Notes: generated by a model from the letters alone, not told the origin. DNA of 64,000 bases from Larix kaempferi (GCA_027924585.1 BSBM01000826.1:12803501-12867500), one strand, 5' to 3'; shown: positions 1 through 12,159, counted from the first letter of the stretch. Numbers and translations are program-made.

Positions 1-586
1 TGTAAAAATCCAATAAGGAAGCTACAGGAGGTGCATAAGTGACAGGGATGGAATTAGATAATTGTGTGAACTTAGTGTTGAATTCATCCATAGTTTCAGT
101 ATCTAATTTCTTCATGCTGGTTAAAGATGCCACTAGATGTCTAGGTTCCTTTTTGATGCCAAATTTGTCGAGGAAAGCAATCTTGAAAGCTGCTATGGTG
201 GCGAAAGAGTTGTTTGGTAAGTTGTCATACCAGTTTCCAACTTTACCATCCAAAGAGAGAGCAAAAAGGGCCATGTATACATCTTCATGTTTGTCAGTGC
301 CCCTGACATAGGAACGACAATGTCGGGGAAAATTTCTTATGTGTTGCTTAGCAGATGTAGAGGCATCAGTTCCATTAAAGATCATGAGCCTGTCGATAGC
401 CTTCTCAAGAACCTCATGGGGTTGAGTGAAATCGAGTTGAGTAAAAAAGTCACCCATTTTGGAAAGGAAACAATTATTATTTTCAAAATCTTCGAAGTTT
501 TCTTGGAATAAAAAGTGGATGTCTGAAATAGACTCAGATCCAAGTTCTTCAGGGATCCGACAAGAAGTAAGTTTTTTCAATCTCAT
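1..586 (-). CDS. gag: Gag of LTR retrotransposon F, partial at window edge
   Basis: The minus strand is open from an ATG at 586 to the left edge, 195 codons without a stop, so the protein continues outside the window. Residues about 60-190 look like a retrotransposon Gag capsid-type domain (Retrotrans_gag family): a YMALFALSLDGKVGNWYDNL stretch, then AFLDKFG and a DTETMDEFNTKFTQL segment, the usual Trp-Tyr and amphipathic pattern. The frame is also open upstream to about 684, but 586 is the first ATG. The gene lies downstream of a tRNA-Asp-like primer site and a long LTR (819-4736), as expected for a minus-strand LTR element. Gag packages the element RNA in cytoplasmic particles. Protease and polymerase, if any, lie left of the window. 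The intact frame suggests that F is younger than A. Confidence 0.8.
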   Translation of the reverse strand, partial: MRLKKLTSCRIPEELGSESISDIHFLFQENFEDFENNNCFLSKMGDFFTQLDFTQPHEVLEKAIDRLMIFNGTDASTSAKQHIRNFPRHCRSYVRGTDKHEDVYMALFALSLDGKVGNWYDNLPNNSFATIAAFKIAFLDKFGIKKEPRHLVASLTSMKKLDTETMDEFNTKFTQLSNSIPVTYAPPVASLLDFY

Positions 587-671
587 CCTGTAAACCTTTT
601 CAGTATCAGGGACAAAATCGATCAAACCTTCAGAGTTTCTTCTAGTTGAATACCTTGAAGTGTTTACTGAC

Positions 672-684
672 AGTGGAGTCGCCA
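672..684 (-). promoter_or_regulatory. tRNA-Arg-like motif upstream of F gag
   Basis: On the minus strand this reads TGGCGACTCCACT, 12 of 13 matches to the complement of the plant tRNA-Arg(ACG) 3' end, which serves as primer site in elements A and C. Here it is internal, about 110 bp downstream of the LTR and behind a separate tRNA-Asp-like site. The same 13-mer sits at a comparable place in element B (23024-23036 and 28397-28409). Its role is unknown. Confidence 0.45.
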
Positions 685-796
685 AGTGGATTCAAGTCTA
701 ATTTCGGAGAGTGATTGGACTAAAAATATACCAAAAAAGGGAAAAAAGGTAAAAAACTAAAAAGAAACAAAGGTCGTCCAGGAACAAAAATATTTG

Positions 797-814
797 TCCT
801 CGGCAGCAGCACCA
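797..814 (-). promoter_or_regulatory. Primer binding site of element F, decayed tRNA-Asp type
   Basis: Next to the LTR boundary with the same 4-base spacer as in element B. It matches the complement of the plant tRNA-Asp 3' end at 14 of 18 positions, and the differences are C/T or G/A transitions. It fixes the orientation of F as minus strand and the LTR edge at 819. Confidence 0.65.
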
Positions 815-1778
815 AAGATGTTGTCCACCGAGATGCACACCGGGAGTGGAAATCTTTCGAAAGTTGTCTCCCTCATTAGGAGTGGGGATAGGTGTGGCCT
901 TGGGGGCAAGCAATGATCTAGGTACTATAACCTAAATCCCTGCTCCTCCATTTAGGCTAACTCCTAACGAAACCAAGGGGGGTGGTCCCTACAAAGAGTT
1001 TTCTATGGCTCTTATGTTTAAAATGTTTTTGGGTGTTGAATGATGCGGGTGAGTGTTGTTTAGGAGTTTTTTAATGAAGAGATCACAATTATAGATGAAA
1101 TAAACACAAGATAACAAGCAATCCATGTTGCGAAACAAGATTATAATATCAACAGTATAAGGCAGACTTGCAAGATGAAAGCATCCACATATAAATGACT
1201 TAGACAAATGGACAAATGGCCCAATATTATGAAAATATGAAAGTGTACAAATAGACCAGTGCCTTATGGAGTCAAAAATTGTAGTGCTTGGGAATGCTAA
1301 AAGATACAAGTCTTGGAGTAACTGTTTGTGAGAACATTGTGCAAATTATCTTGGTCAATTGAAAGTTTTAATGATCTTGATTATTAGGGCTAACAAAGCA
1401 AGGATAAAGCGTCCAATCGGAAAAGTATACCTTTAGTGGCTTCCCCTTGGTGACATGACGGGCTAGCTTGGGATCACAAGCTAGGTGTCCAATGATTTAA
1501 CCAGCGAGTGCCCAGATTAAGTTACCGGCGCCGCCAGTTAGGAACTTTGCCCACTACCTGAGTATTTCTCAAAATAACAACGCCTGTTCGTTGGTTGTGG
1601 GGAAAATTTTATTAGGTTATCACTTGCAAAGATTAACATATCCGATCACCGTTCTGAGTACGAGTTCAACTTTTTAGGGTCGGCAGAGCATACTAGGTGA
1701 GGGATAGCAACGAAGTAAATTTTATAGGGGAATGTGTAGTTGAAGATTTTATTATTAGAGCACACGGTTGAACTCTAC

Positions 1779-1992
1779 GATAGAGAGCGCTCTTGACTTC
1801 ATCTTATGACGGAAGTTCAAGAGACTTTGTCTAAACTATATGCTTGATGCAAGGATATGCAATGGGAATGCTCTCCGATAGAGAGTGCTCTTGACTTCGT
1901 CTTATGACGGAAGTTCAAGAGACTTTGTCTAAACTATATGCTTGATGCAAGGATATGCAATGGGAATGTTCTCTGATAGAGAGTGCTCTTGA
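1779..1992. repeat. 98-bp tandem duplication inside F LTR
   Basis: The unit beginning GATAGAGAG starts at 1779, 1877 and 1975, giving two near-identical full copies and a partial third. Each contains TCTTGACTTC and GGAAGTTCAAGAGACTTTG, an imperfect inverted pair (CTTGACTT / AAGTTCAAG). Confidence 0.85.
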
Positions 1993-2639
1993 CTTGTGTT
2001 ATTGCAAGTTCAAGAGACTTTGGTTCTTTGTTAAAATAGAAGCAGCTTAAAGCAAATGAACACGAGTGATAGCTCAAATGATAAACATGAAACAATGAGA
2101 TGATTAATCTAGCAATTAAAATCTACTTGCAAAATTGAAACTACTCGAAGTGTTTGAAATAAATCTTAAGCTAAGAACAAAGACACTCTTCCCCATATGG
2201 GGAAGGAAAACCAAATATGGGAGGCCTTATCCCACTTAGCCTTATTTTATTAATTGATATAACTGCCTTTGGGAATGAAACCCTTGTAAGGTCTTTTGAG
2301 AAATAACTTAAGTAAAAAATGAGAAAACTCTTATGAGTTTGTACAAAGGATAATGACTTTTTTTTTTTTGGGATCATTTTCTTTGGATCTAGTTCTGCTT
2401 GCTCTTTCTTGCTTGGTTTTGCTTTTAGTTCACCTGTGGATAAGAGCTCTAAACAAAGACTAGTAAGAGAGTTAGGAAACCAAACTTTGACTTATGATTC
2501 GAAATGATTAAGTGGATGAGAAGACAAGTGCCCAATGAGATGAGATGGAAACCCAAAACAGTGAAATGAGACCAAAAGTCAGACCTTGGAAGAGACAAGA
2601 CAAGCTCACCGTTTTTGATGTAAAATGCATGTTTTTCAA

Positions 2640-3240
2640 CTAAATGACTTGAGATTTTTTGAGAAATGAAATTTAAAGATTTTTTAATATTTTAGGCTAG
2701 TTTCCAGAATCTAGAAAATAGCATAAAATTGCAGAAAATTAGTAAAAAATCAGCAAGTACAAAATGGTACGCTTTTCGAGAAAAGAAAAAAAAATCAAAA
2801 AAAAAAATTTTGATAATTTTTTTTTTTTTGAAAATTTTCAAATTTTTAGGCGAATTTCCAAAATTGGAATTTAGCAAAAAATACAGTAAAATCAGCAAGC
2901 TTAAACTTGCACGTTTTTTTGAGAAAAAGTCAAAAAATAAAATTTTTGAATTTTTTTCCAATTTTTAGGCTAATTTCCAAAATTGGAAAATAGCAGAAAA
3001 ATGTCAAAAAATCAGCAAAAAACAGCAAGCTTGACTTTGCACATTTTTTGAGAAAAAAATACAAAAACTTGAAAAAATATTTTTTTGGAAAATTTTCGAT
3101 AAATTTATGATTTTTAAATGAATTTCCATAATTGTAAATTAATGAAAAAACACAGAAAAACCAGCAAGCTTAAAAGTGGAAAATTTGCACGTTTTTCAAG
3201 AAAATTCGTGCACATTTTCCAAGGCAAAAAATGGTAAAAT
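2640..3240. repeat. AT-rich degenerate tandem repeats inside F LTR
   Basis: A block of roughly 110-150 bp recurs about four times (around 2690, 2845, 2965 and 3110). Each has a TTTTAGGCTAATTTCCA-like start, a CAGCAAGCTT-like middle and a CACGTTTTTTGAGAAAA-like end, followed by A and T runs. Short open frames across it are low-complexity Lys/Phe strings and not credible genes. Confidence 0.7.
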
Positions 3241-4736
3241 AAAAGACATAAAGAATGATGGATTTACAACTTTGGAAAATGAAACTAGATATTTAAATAT
3301 GGGCCTTTAAAAAGATAGATCTAGCTTTGTAAAATAGATCTAAAGCTAGAAAGCCTAGATCTAACTTAGTAGAAGCCAAGCAAGCTTGAAATATGGATTT
3401 AAATGACTTGATAACTTCTACAAAAAAAAAGTGTAAAAGAGATTGAATATAACCTTGGAAAATAGAGATCCACTTGTAGTAACCAAAAGAAAGATTGAAA
3501 GTTTGTAGTTTGATGGATGAGGCAAACAAGCCCTTTGTTTCTTGATTTCTTAAAGCAAAAGACCCCTTTGGTAGCTTGTGGAATGAATGTGTAAACCAAG
3601 CAAGATCTCTTGCACTTGGAGAATACTTTATACAAGATGAAGCATGCCACACAAAGAGCTTCCACATTGATGTCCAAAGTCTTCAACTTTATTCAAATAT
3701 TAAACAAGATTACAAATTTCTTCAGAGCTTCTATGCACAAGTCTCCATGAAGAATAGAGCTCCAAGAGCCTCTAGTTATACAAAGTACAAGAGCTAAAAC
3801 CCTAATTCAAATTTTCCTTGTGGGAAACAAATGGCACTTTGAGAAAATCCAATTTCTAGTCACAAACTTCAAAAATCAAAGCTTGGAGTGAGATCTACCC
3901 ATAAACTTGAGTTTGCATTGATGTAGAGTGGATAGTTAACTGAATGTAACTGGAGTTTATTGGAATCATCTTTAATGCCCTGTGCCATGTCATTTAGCCT
4001 TTTACTTTATTCAAATTGGTTTATTTTGGAGAGATTTGGAAAATCTCCAAAATATTCATTTTTTAATCTTTTAATTAATAATTTATCAGTAAATGACTCT
4101 TTTGAGAAATTATTAATTATGAGGTTGAATGAAAATCCGAAACTTAGGATAAACTGGTCTGGGGTCATGAATGAGTTTTGGCTTATGATTTGAGCCTTCA
4201 ATCTCTGAAAATGGACCCCGATTGACTGACATGAAATTTAATTAAATTTTTCCATTTAAACTATGGAAAAATTTATTAAAAAATAAAAATAATTAAAAAC
4301 CCAAATCCAACGCGTCCGGTAAATTTTTTTTGAAATTTTTTCTGAGGGTCCTAGTGACTTAGGACATGACCATAGTCTATTCTAACAATGTCTAGTAGGC
4401 TCATATACATCATTTGGGCTCTAATAACCCCCCAAGACTCAATTTTCAAAATTGAGCATTCCAACTTTGGAGGAAGCGGGAGAAAACCTCATCGATTATA
4501 GCTCGGCTATTGGCAAAGTATAATTGATAAGGGAAAAAACTCCTTGGAATACCTTAGTTTCTTAACCAAGTCATGGGGGACCCAGCCACTCAAAAATCCT
4601 ACTACCACACTTTATTACAAAGCTCGTGGGGCCATGGTCATTTTGACTGAAAACAAAAACTGGCTAGCCAAAATTGGCTAACTGTTACAATCTAAAACCC
4701 AGATACTCTGGAAGTGAACACTGATGTGTTCCAACA

Positions 4737-5100
4737 CTGGTGGCTCAATAAGGTTTCAACTATTTGTACAAAATAGGTGATAACAAAACTATTTATAGAA
4801 AGTGCTTTTAATTTTTACCCACTTTTCTAAAAAGGGTATAGTTTCGTTTTGTTTTTAAATATTATTTTAATTCACTATTATTTTCAAAATTTGGGTGGAT
4901 TGAATAACTTGTATTTTTTCAAATTATCACTATATTGTAAAGTATCGATCTATTAAAGAATTGTTTTCTTCAGCGACAAATCAGTATAGGTACCATATTT
5001 TTGTCTTTGAGAAAATTTGTCCTTGGTTACTAACTTGGTTGTCTAGATTCTATCACTTGGCAGGTCATGAACATACGATCCTTGAAGTTGTGTAAGTCAT
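4737..5100. other. Unassigned AT-rich stretch between F and D
   Basis: No coding sequence or recognisable element part. It may be more internal sequence of D (interrupted by F) or part of the F LTR if the LTR edge is farther right than 4736. Confidence 0.4.
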
Positions 5101-5329
5101 TTTAAGCCCTTGTTTGACTTTTCAAAAACAAACAAGATTGCCGAGCATACTTGTTCTCTTCAAACTTGTTAAAGGAACTAAAGGATCATCCACTTAAGTA
5201 TAAGTTTACCCCTTTTCCAGACTTTTGTGGATTAACTACGAAAAAGGTATACTCTAGTCATTCGTGACTAGAAGAGTTCTTCTCTCATCGTTTTACACTT
5301 TTTCGAGGGAGGGGACTAACTATATGAAA

Positions 5330-5640
5330 AAGGACTTTTGGAGCCTTCTTTAGGGTTTTCAGGCTTTCGAAACATGAAAACATCAATGAGCATTCACCTA
5401 CTCGGGTTTGATGTGAAATCCACGAGAGGGTATATAGAGGATGGTTTAAGTTTTTCTGACTCTTTAAACAAGAAAACACCGGCGAGCACATACTAACTCG
5501 GGCTCGATACTAAAATCCATGAGTAAGTGTATGGAGGATTGTTTATGTTTTTCAGACTCTGTAAACAAGAAAACACCGGTGAACATCAACCGATCCAGGC
5601 TCAATGTTAAAATCCATGGATCAGTGTTATAGAGTATTCC
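5330..5640 (+). repeat. About 97-bp tandem repeats in the D 3' region
   Basis: Three units share a pattern: GTTTTTCAGACTCT, an AACAAGAAAACACCG core (cores at 5469 and 5566), a GGCTCGAT core and AAATCCATG. The same family of units with period 95 occurs in element C at 39690-40060. Confidence 0.75.
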
Positions 5641-6954
5641 TCTATCTCTTCTTCGAACTCTGTAAAAAATGAAGAAGGTCCTGAGTCTTCCTCCCATGGG
5701 CTTGTTAAAATTTTTACATGGTTGGACCTATTGAGTTTTCTTTCTTGGACTCATTAAAACAACAAGAAGGACATTCTTTTACCAAAAAGAATAAGGGAAG
5801 AGAAGGGTATCCACACCTTTTCAGTTTCAAAGGCAGTTAAGTCAGTCATGTCCTTGAACACAACACCTATTTGAGTCCATCAATTAGTTGGGTTTTAGTT
5901 TTTGACCTTCTGGTGAGCATGATCTCAGAGTTTCTTACTCCTCCAGTTGGTTATTCTTCCAATCATCTGAAGAATATGCTAATGTCTCCTAGATTGAAGG
6001 TTTATATCACATCCCCCTCATGTTAAAAATATTCCTAAGTCACTTTGTGTTGTGCTCACTGTTCAAGGATACAGCCTGTGTCGGCCATTCTGCAGTTTAC
6101 CTTGACTTCATGTGTGGGCCATCCTGGTGTCAGTTTGTTTCATCTTGTATTTATCCTACTCCAAATCAGCTCAAACCTTTGAGTGTTCCTCGTGTTGGAT
6201 GATGGAGTTTTCATTAATCCCTCCCTTCCAGCGGACTTCTTCCCATTGAATTGAACTCATTATGCTCTGGGAATGAAATTTAGAGTTTCAGTCAGTACCT
6301 TGGGGATTGCAGTCATTAGTGGCAGTTTCCCTTGCCATTGAATAATGAGAATACATCAATGTCTCTTATTTGGCAGGTTCCTCAGGTGTTCGACTTCAAG
6401 TCCATTTATTCACACTTGTTGGAATGTACTAGGTACCTTTGGCCCCATTATCATTATTGATGGAAGCCCTCGCGTTTGTTAATGGTATACATCAATGAAC
6501 GGTAATCAAATGATACCCCCCATGTTCAACTTCAACTCATTTATTCACATGGATAGGGTTCGTACCTTGGGATGTTTTGGTTGAAGACCTTGGGACTCTA
6601 ATAGCATCATCATGTTCATGTTATCACCCAAGCCGCACAAGATTGAGCCACACTCATTTTTGGCTCTTCATTGAGACATAGATCTAGCTTGTTGTTATGG
6701 CTATGATCTCTCATCTTTGACATGGATCTACGCTTGTATTTCAATGGCCATGCTATATATACATCTCCTAGTTATGTATTGGAGATCATGTTGTATTACA
6801 CCGAACTTCTATATGATGTCAAGATTGTAATTGCTTGCTGACCTTGATTCTTGTTTCAGGTGCTTTTGTGACTTTGTCTTGTGGTTTCTCACTTGGCTCC
6901 TCTGAATTGGAATTATAATGTATTTCGACCATCATTTCCCTCTGACCTCACACA

Positions 6955-6966
6955 TTAGGGGGCATC
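6955..6966 (+). promoter_or_regulatory. Polypurine tract of D
   Basis: TTAGGGGGCATC directly before the LTR start, identical to the tracts of elements A and C. It would prime plus-strand DNA synthesis. Confidence 0.75.
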
Positions 6967-7888
6967 TGTTATAGGTCAAATCTGCACTTCTCCATCCGTG
7001 ATCACATCTCCCTGTCGATCACACAAAAGGAAACTATGGATGGAAGAGTTGGATTGGCCTTGGATGTGTTGTTGCTGAGATCACACTCTTCAGCTGAAAA
7101 AACATATTTTTTCTACAATCTTTACTATGTGTGCGCTACTCTTGCCACAGTGATCTAGCATTCTAAACACTGGTCTTCTTGAGGACAACCCACGCACAAC
7201 CTCCAAAATGTTGCAAATGCTGGTTTTTAACTACAAGAGTTGCATACCGTGCGCTAGTCTACTTCAGGACAACCCGCACACATCTTAAGATGAAATGGAA
7301 AAATATATTAAGATTACGAATTGAGATTAGTTGAGGTTGGTTCTGTAACTCCCTCAACCTCCCAATTCAACCACCTCTCGAATCCAGCTACTAACCTTGT
7401 GCCATAAATACAAAGGGAATCCATGGGAGAGGGGGAGAAGAAAGAAGAAGCTGCTGTTACGCTAGAGGAATTTTTAAGTCATTGTGAGGAGTAGGAGCCC
7501 AGGACTCGACTGCAGAAGTGTCTGGACAGATCAGGTATATCTGTACTTATCTACATTTCTTTGACAATAAAAGGTGGAAATACCCTTCCCGTCCCAATGA
7601 AATGTTTATTTTGTTGAATGTTTGATTGTAGTTGATGTTAAATTGCTTTCAATTTCATCATATATATTACAGTCAAGATACGCTGAGGAAGGTTAACATG
7701 TTTTGCAGGTTCGTCATTGTGGAAGATTGGGAAAAACCTAGGACCAACCATCATTAAAAAGGTATAACTTTTGTAACCCTAATCCCTTTCCATTTGTAAT
7801 AATCAGTGCAAAACATGAATGTATTTACCTATCGCCCCATGTAAGTTGATAGTGTCATTTCCCCCACTATAGGGTATTATCCTTCACA
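6967..7888 (+). mobile_element. 3' LTR of element D
   Basis: Begins TGTTATAGG right after the polypurine tract and ends near ...CCTTCACA. The right edge is by analogy with the C LTR end and is uncertain by tens of bases. An AATAAAA sequence near 7567 could be its polyadenylation signal. It is related to, but well diverged from, the C LTR (shared TGGATGGA(A/G)GAGT motif). Confidence 0.6.
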
Positions 7889-8260
7889 AGACCAATGATC
7901 CACAAGCAAAAGTACTCTCAACCAATAACATGGTGTGTTTTCTTTCAACACGACCAACACTATCACACAGAAATGGCCATATCTCAACCATACGAAAATA
8001 TTTTTCAATGAATAAAAAAGTATTCCTTACTAGAAACATCACTCCAAACACAAAGGAATAGTTTTAATGACCCATAAATGCTCATAAATAGGAAAACCAT
8101 ATCCTATAGTTGCACCCTTCTCACCATTGTGAGGAAAAACTATGTCACAATACAACAACTATACCTTAGTCATTCAAAAATATCTTTCAATGAAACAAAA
8201 ATAGTACCTTAGTAGAAACATCACTCCAGACGCAATGGTATAGGTATCATAACCCAAAAA
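7889..8260. repeat. Diverged tandem pair of about 184 bp
   Basis: Two related blocks: one with AATATTTTTCAATGAA...CTAGAAACATCACTCCA near 7995-8050, the other with AATATCTTTCAATGAA...GTAGAAACATCACTCCA near 8180-8230. No coding potential seen. Confidence 0.6.
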
Positions 8261-8324
8261 ATGATCAAAATTGGTCGAAACAGAACATATATTTTCACCC
8301 TCCTCGGCTCAACTAGAGAAATTA

Positions 8325-8465
8325 CAATATATTTCCATCACAGGAAACGCAGGCCATACATATTGAGAAAGCACAATACATTTTCATCACAGGAAACTCA
8401 GGACAAGCATCCTGAGAAGGAACAATACATTTCTATCACAGGAAACTTAGGTCATGCATCTTGAT
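8325..8465. repeat. 49-bp tandem array, left half, interrupted by element A
   Basis: CAGGAAAC starts at 8341, 8390 and 8439, giving a 49-bp period; each unit has ACAATACATTTCCATCACAGG-like and GCCATGCAT-like parts. The last unit stops at TTGAT (8461-8465), the target duplication of element A, and the array resumes at 50652 on the other side. Confidence 0.85.
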
Positions 8466-9394
8466 TGTTATAGCGCATTTTTCCACCTTGTGAGCATCAA
8501 CAGTTATTGGCCTTCAGTATTCATCGTTTGACTCAGATTCATGATCTTCCTGTCAAGAATCCAGTTTTCCTCATTTTTGTTGCTGTACGCTAGCTGTACA
8601 ACATTAGGCTGCATACACACAGGCTATACTACATTAGCCTGCATCTTCCTAGTTAAATGGTAAAAACACTAGAAAATTACCTTTTAACTCCCAAAAAGTG
8701 GTATTAGGGTGACATATGGCCCTCTATTTGCCCCCAAAATGACTCGACTTGTCTTTTAACCTACCTTGAGAAGACTATATATTGAGCTCTTATGGCATAT
8801 GGAAGGGAGGAGAAAGAGATAGTAAGATAACTCTAGTGGATTTTTGCCATGACTTGAGACTACACTTATTGATCCTTGTTGTTGTGAACTTCTTTTGTTC
8901 ACCTCCCAAACTCCTTTGATAGTTTGAGTTTGCCATAGTCATGGAGGATTGAAGTGGTGGAGGCACAGTGGAGGGACCTAGTTCTCGGTTCAGATTGGTT
9001 GCCGGCAAGAGGTAGTATCACATTGTGCTTCTTGTTATTCATTAATAGAAATACTCATATTCTCGTCCAATTTATGTTGTGAATGTTATTTATCTGACAT
9101 TGGGTTAGATTTTCTTATAATATAATGGACCATTGCCATTGATGATGTTAATGTCTTTCATGTATTATATGCGCTTGTTGTATATTGGTTGTTGAGACTT
9201 ACTTGTAGATTCAAGTGCATCAATCTGAAAGCTTCAATAGGGATGTACATTGAACATACGGTTTGAGGTTGGTTATATTATCCATTATCTCCGCATTGTC
9301 AATTATATAGCATTGCATTGGGAATTGAGTAGTATTCTGCAGTCATCTGTCTGTTGTGGTTCACACCATACCATAGGAATTTTTCTCCGTAACA
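8466..9394 (+). mobile_element. 5' LTR of element A
   Basis: 929 bp, same length as the 3' copy. A TATA box candidate TATATAT is at 8776-8782, with the matching site at 50032-50038 in the 3' LTR. It ends just before GAAA and the primer site. Confidence 0.88.
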
Positions 9395-9398
9395 GAAA

Positions 9399-9416
9399 TG
9401 GTGACTCCGTTGGGGA
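9399..9416 (+). promoter_or_regulatory. Primer binding site of A, tRNA-Arg type
   Basis: TGGTGACTCCGTTGGGGA, differing from the perfect tRNA-Arg(ACG) complement (present in element C at 34115) by two C-to-T changes. First-strand cDNA synthesis would start here. Confidence 0.85.
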
Positions 9417-11030
9417 AGAACCTCCATTTTGGGGATTTTTAGGCATTTATCAATTTTTAGAGGTGTTGTTTGTCGAAGCTCTGTGTCATTGATTGGCTGT
9501 TGGGATACACTATAGAAAACTTGCTTTTTTCTGGGCTGTTGGACTCTTCCTTAGTTCATTTTTCCTTCCCTGTACGTGGGTGAGCCTAGTTCTTCCTGTG
9601 TCTACCTACCTCTATTTGCATTGTTGCCCGCGTCTACCTGTTGGTTTGATCTGTAGAGTCGTGTACAACTCCAGATTTGGTTGATATATGACCTTTGGTT
9701 GTTGTTGGGTTGGTTTTGAATGTTCTTGAGTGCTCTTTGGCCTTGTTCGTGACCAGAACTCGTCTTTTTGTTGGTTTGAGCCTTGGTTGGTTTTTACCCA
9801 TTTTTTGATTTCCTAGCTCATTACCTCAGTCGAGTCTTACTATTTGGGATTTGCTGGGTTGTCTTAGTGATCTCCTCGACATTTCAGTGACTGAATAGTT
9901 AGATTTTGCTTGCATTTTTCATTCCATTATATTGAAAAATACACAAAATATAGTTTTGCATTTTCCTTTTGCTTATAAGTGAAAATACAACAAAAAAATT
10001 TACTTTCATGTACTGCATTTTGCATCTGAGTGCTTGTGCTTTCATCTAGGTTCTGTTTGTGCATTGGACATTATAAAAGAGTTGCATTTTTATTTCGAAA
10101 CCGTTGGATTGCTTGTCATTATTAGTGGCATTGTTTTTTTTGGATTAGATGAGTTTAGTGTTTGATGATTTTGCATACCATTGAGTCCTATACACCATCA
10201 GTTTCATGTCCATATCCTTGAGTAATCACAACCATTAAAATCAATGCTTAATTTAAAATTGATTAGTGACAATTTTTCTTTTATAGGGTGCACCAACTAG
10301 TATAGGTTTAGAGTCTTGGAATAGATCATTGTGAGCTAACAATCCAAGACTACTAGACAAAACATTATGTGTCTGACCAGGGAGTGGTGAAATCCATGAT
10401 ATACATCGATGTTCTCAGGAAACTCTACTTAAGCCAGAGATAAGCACGAGGTCACGGGAGGTTGGTTGAAGAGATAACCCTCTGATTCTAGCTGAACATG
10501 GGAGATATATCCAGGATTTGTTCGTATCTAGGGATACCGGAGGTTCATCCTCTTGTATTTCAGGCTTAGCTACCCTTCCCATACGACGGATCCCACCTAC
10601 ATCTATCCCCCTGAGCATTGTTTATATTGTGGTGACCTTAGTTTCATTACCTAGGTATCGCAGAGGGAATTCATAGTGGTTATACTGCGTTTGTCCTGAG
10701 TCAGATAGAGGTCGGAAAGCATGGTTTCCTGTTGTATAGGGACTTGACCCTGTGCACATAGTGAAGTCTGGGGACCTTTATAACCAATTCTGTTAACTTC
10801 TGGTTATAGCGTGGGAGTCCTAGTCCTCTCCTAGGTGGTGACATACCATTTGTAGTATCGGGAAGTTCATTTATACACTTTGTTTGTGTGCATTTAGCTG
10901 TAGATTTCTTTAGGTGTGTGCTCTGTGATTTTCTTTTTTTGATCGATAGTTTGGCTGGTAGGGGATGTTTTGATTTAATGACTCTTTAAGGATATCGTGG
11001 CGTGAGATCCATCTCTCCACCGGTCTCGTC
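9417..11030 (+). other. Leader of element A
   Basis: About 1.6 kb without a convincing coding sequence. Parts align with the leader of C: a block with CACCAACTAGT at about 10290 in A and 35516 in C. Long leaders are usual in Tat-like elements and presumably carry packaging and translation signals. Confidence 0.6.
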
Positions 11031-11032
11031 AT

Positions 11033-12154
11033 TTGGCTGGTTCACCGGCCGAAGAGGTTACACGTCGTATTCAGAGGAGATACCGGAAGGCTCCCTCCAA
11101 TTCCTCTGATTCTTTTGAGACATTTCAAGCCGATCATATGACTGCACATTCTGGCATGGGAGAAATCCCTACGACTCCATCGGGTAGAGTCCAACACACT
11201 TCTGATACCCCCACTCCTAGAGATGCATGGGGGGGTGATCCGATACTAGAGACCCAACCTAGTTTGGTGTGGCCGAATCCACCCGAGGACGACTCGTACG
11301 ATCCTTCGAATCCACATAATTACCTTTATGGGATGCCAGATCTACATGTTGACACATGTCCTATGACCAACACTACCCCGTTGTCTTTTGGTATGCCTAG
11401 TTTGAACACACTAGTCACTTCCACTACGTCCAGTAGTCATGCTAGCACTACTCATGGTGTTGGTAACACTACACCCACTGGGGGCACTACCCTTGCTGGG
11501 GGCACTACACTTGCACGTTCCAAATATTAGCTTGGAACTAGCCCTACTTCTTCATGCATTCCGAATGTTGGAGGAAGGCCACCTCCTAGGACTACCCCAC
11601 CTGGTGGGAACACTACTCTCAACACGACTCACATTCCACAATACACTACACACGCTACTACACGTCAACCCATGACCACATTTGCTAATGTTAACAACCC
11701 TCCTGATACTGGGGGTGGACATATACCGTATACTTTTATGACCACTCCTACTACTAATAACTCTAATGTAGGGGGTGGACATATACCCTATAATTATGGT
11801 CATACTTCGACTGTGCCTACCACTCATAGTACTCATGTAGGGGGTGGGAACATACCTTATAACTACGGTTCATACAACACGGTTCCCGCTACGAACACTA
11901 TGTATATGCCCCATACTTATGGTGGCAACCCTTACAATAATACAGTCGGTTTTGGCCCTCATTACAATCCACCTCACTACAGTGCTCATAATACACATAT
12001 ACCTACTTACCCTTACACGGGTCCAAGTGGGGGAGCTTATCAGCCTTATGGCCATGGTCATGGTACAAATTACCCTTGGGTCCATATGTTCAACCTTTTA
12101 TGGGAGCTTATAATCCAGCTTTACCGCCATAGCTTCCTTTCCTTTCTCGTTTAA
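11033..12154 (+). pseudogene. gag: Element A gag, N-terminal repeat-rich part
   Basis: Two overlapping frames separated by a stop at 11528-11530 make up the front of the A gag. The first (11033-11530) starts with an Arg-rich stretch and then becomes rich in Ser, Thr, Pro and Asp. The second (11672-12154) has three copies of a Gly-Gly-Gly-His-Ile-Pro-Tyr-Asn-Tyr type motif spaced 60 and 69 bases, then a His/Tyr/Pro/Gly-rich run. The frame is lost near 12090, before the capsid domain that begins about 12190. No ATG begins the first frame; the sequence CATTTGGCTGG looks like a damaged start. Low-complexity N-termini vary freely between elements, so this part gives little on function. Confidence 0.6.
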
Positions 12155-12159
12155 ATATT

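Larger units (their letters stand above)
819..4736 (-). mobile_element. 5' LTR of element F (about 3.9 kb)
   Basis: The right-hand start in element orientation is proposed as TGTTGGAACAC (ending at 4736) and the end as ...GTGGACAACA at 819, next to the primer site. The 819 boundary is well supported. The 4736 boundary is inferred from TG/CA termini and from a resemblance in layout to the start of the 3.4-kb LTR of element B, and could be wrong by a few hundred bases. No second copy or target duplication lies in the window. The region has no convincing coding sequence; it contains a 98-bp tandem duplication and an AT-rich degenerate repeat array. Confidence 0.5.
5100..7888 (+). mobile_element. 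3' part of a Tat-like LTR element (D)
   Basis: From about 5100 the sequence is homologous, in the same order, to the 3' noncoding part of element C (39440-41322), including a 97-bp tandem repeat, a long untranslated stretch around 5800-6950, the same polypurine tract and an LTR beginning TGTTATAG. No coding region is left. The 5' half is missing, cut off by F or by deletion; only the 3' LTR remains. Confidence 0.75.

Noticed and set aside
2692-2968. Opposed Lys/Phe-rich frames of 79 and 89 aa
   Set aside because: Low-complexity A/T runs read as codons; part of the degenerate tandem array.
5285-5697. Minus-strand frames across the D tandem repeats
   Set aside because: They read through 97-bp repeat units (a multiple of three plus one), so the frame changes every unit.
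8325-8465. 49-bp repeats as a CRISPR-like array
   Set aside because: No unique spacers between constant repeats; the whole unit repeats and the sequence is from a plant nuclear genome.
10415-10618. 67-aa minus frame in the A leader
   Set aside because: Isolated, no family signal, inside noncoding leader.
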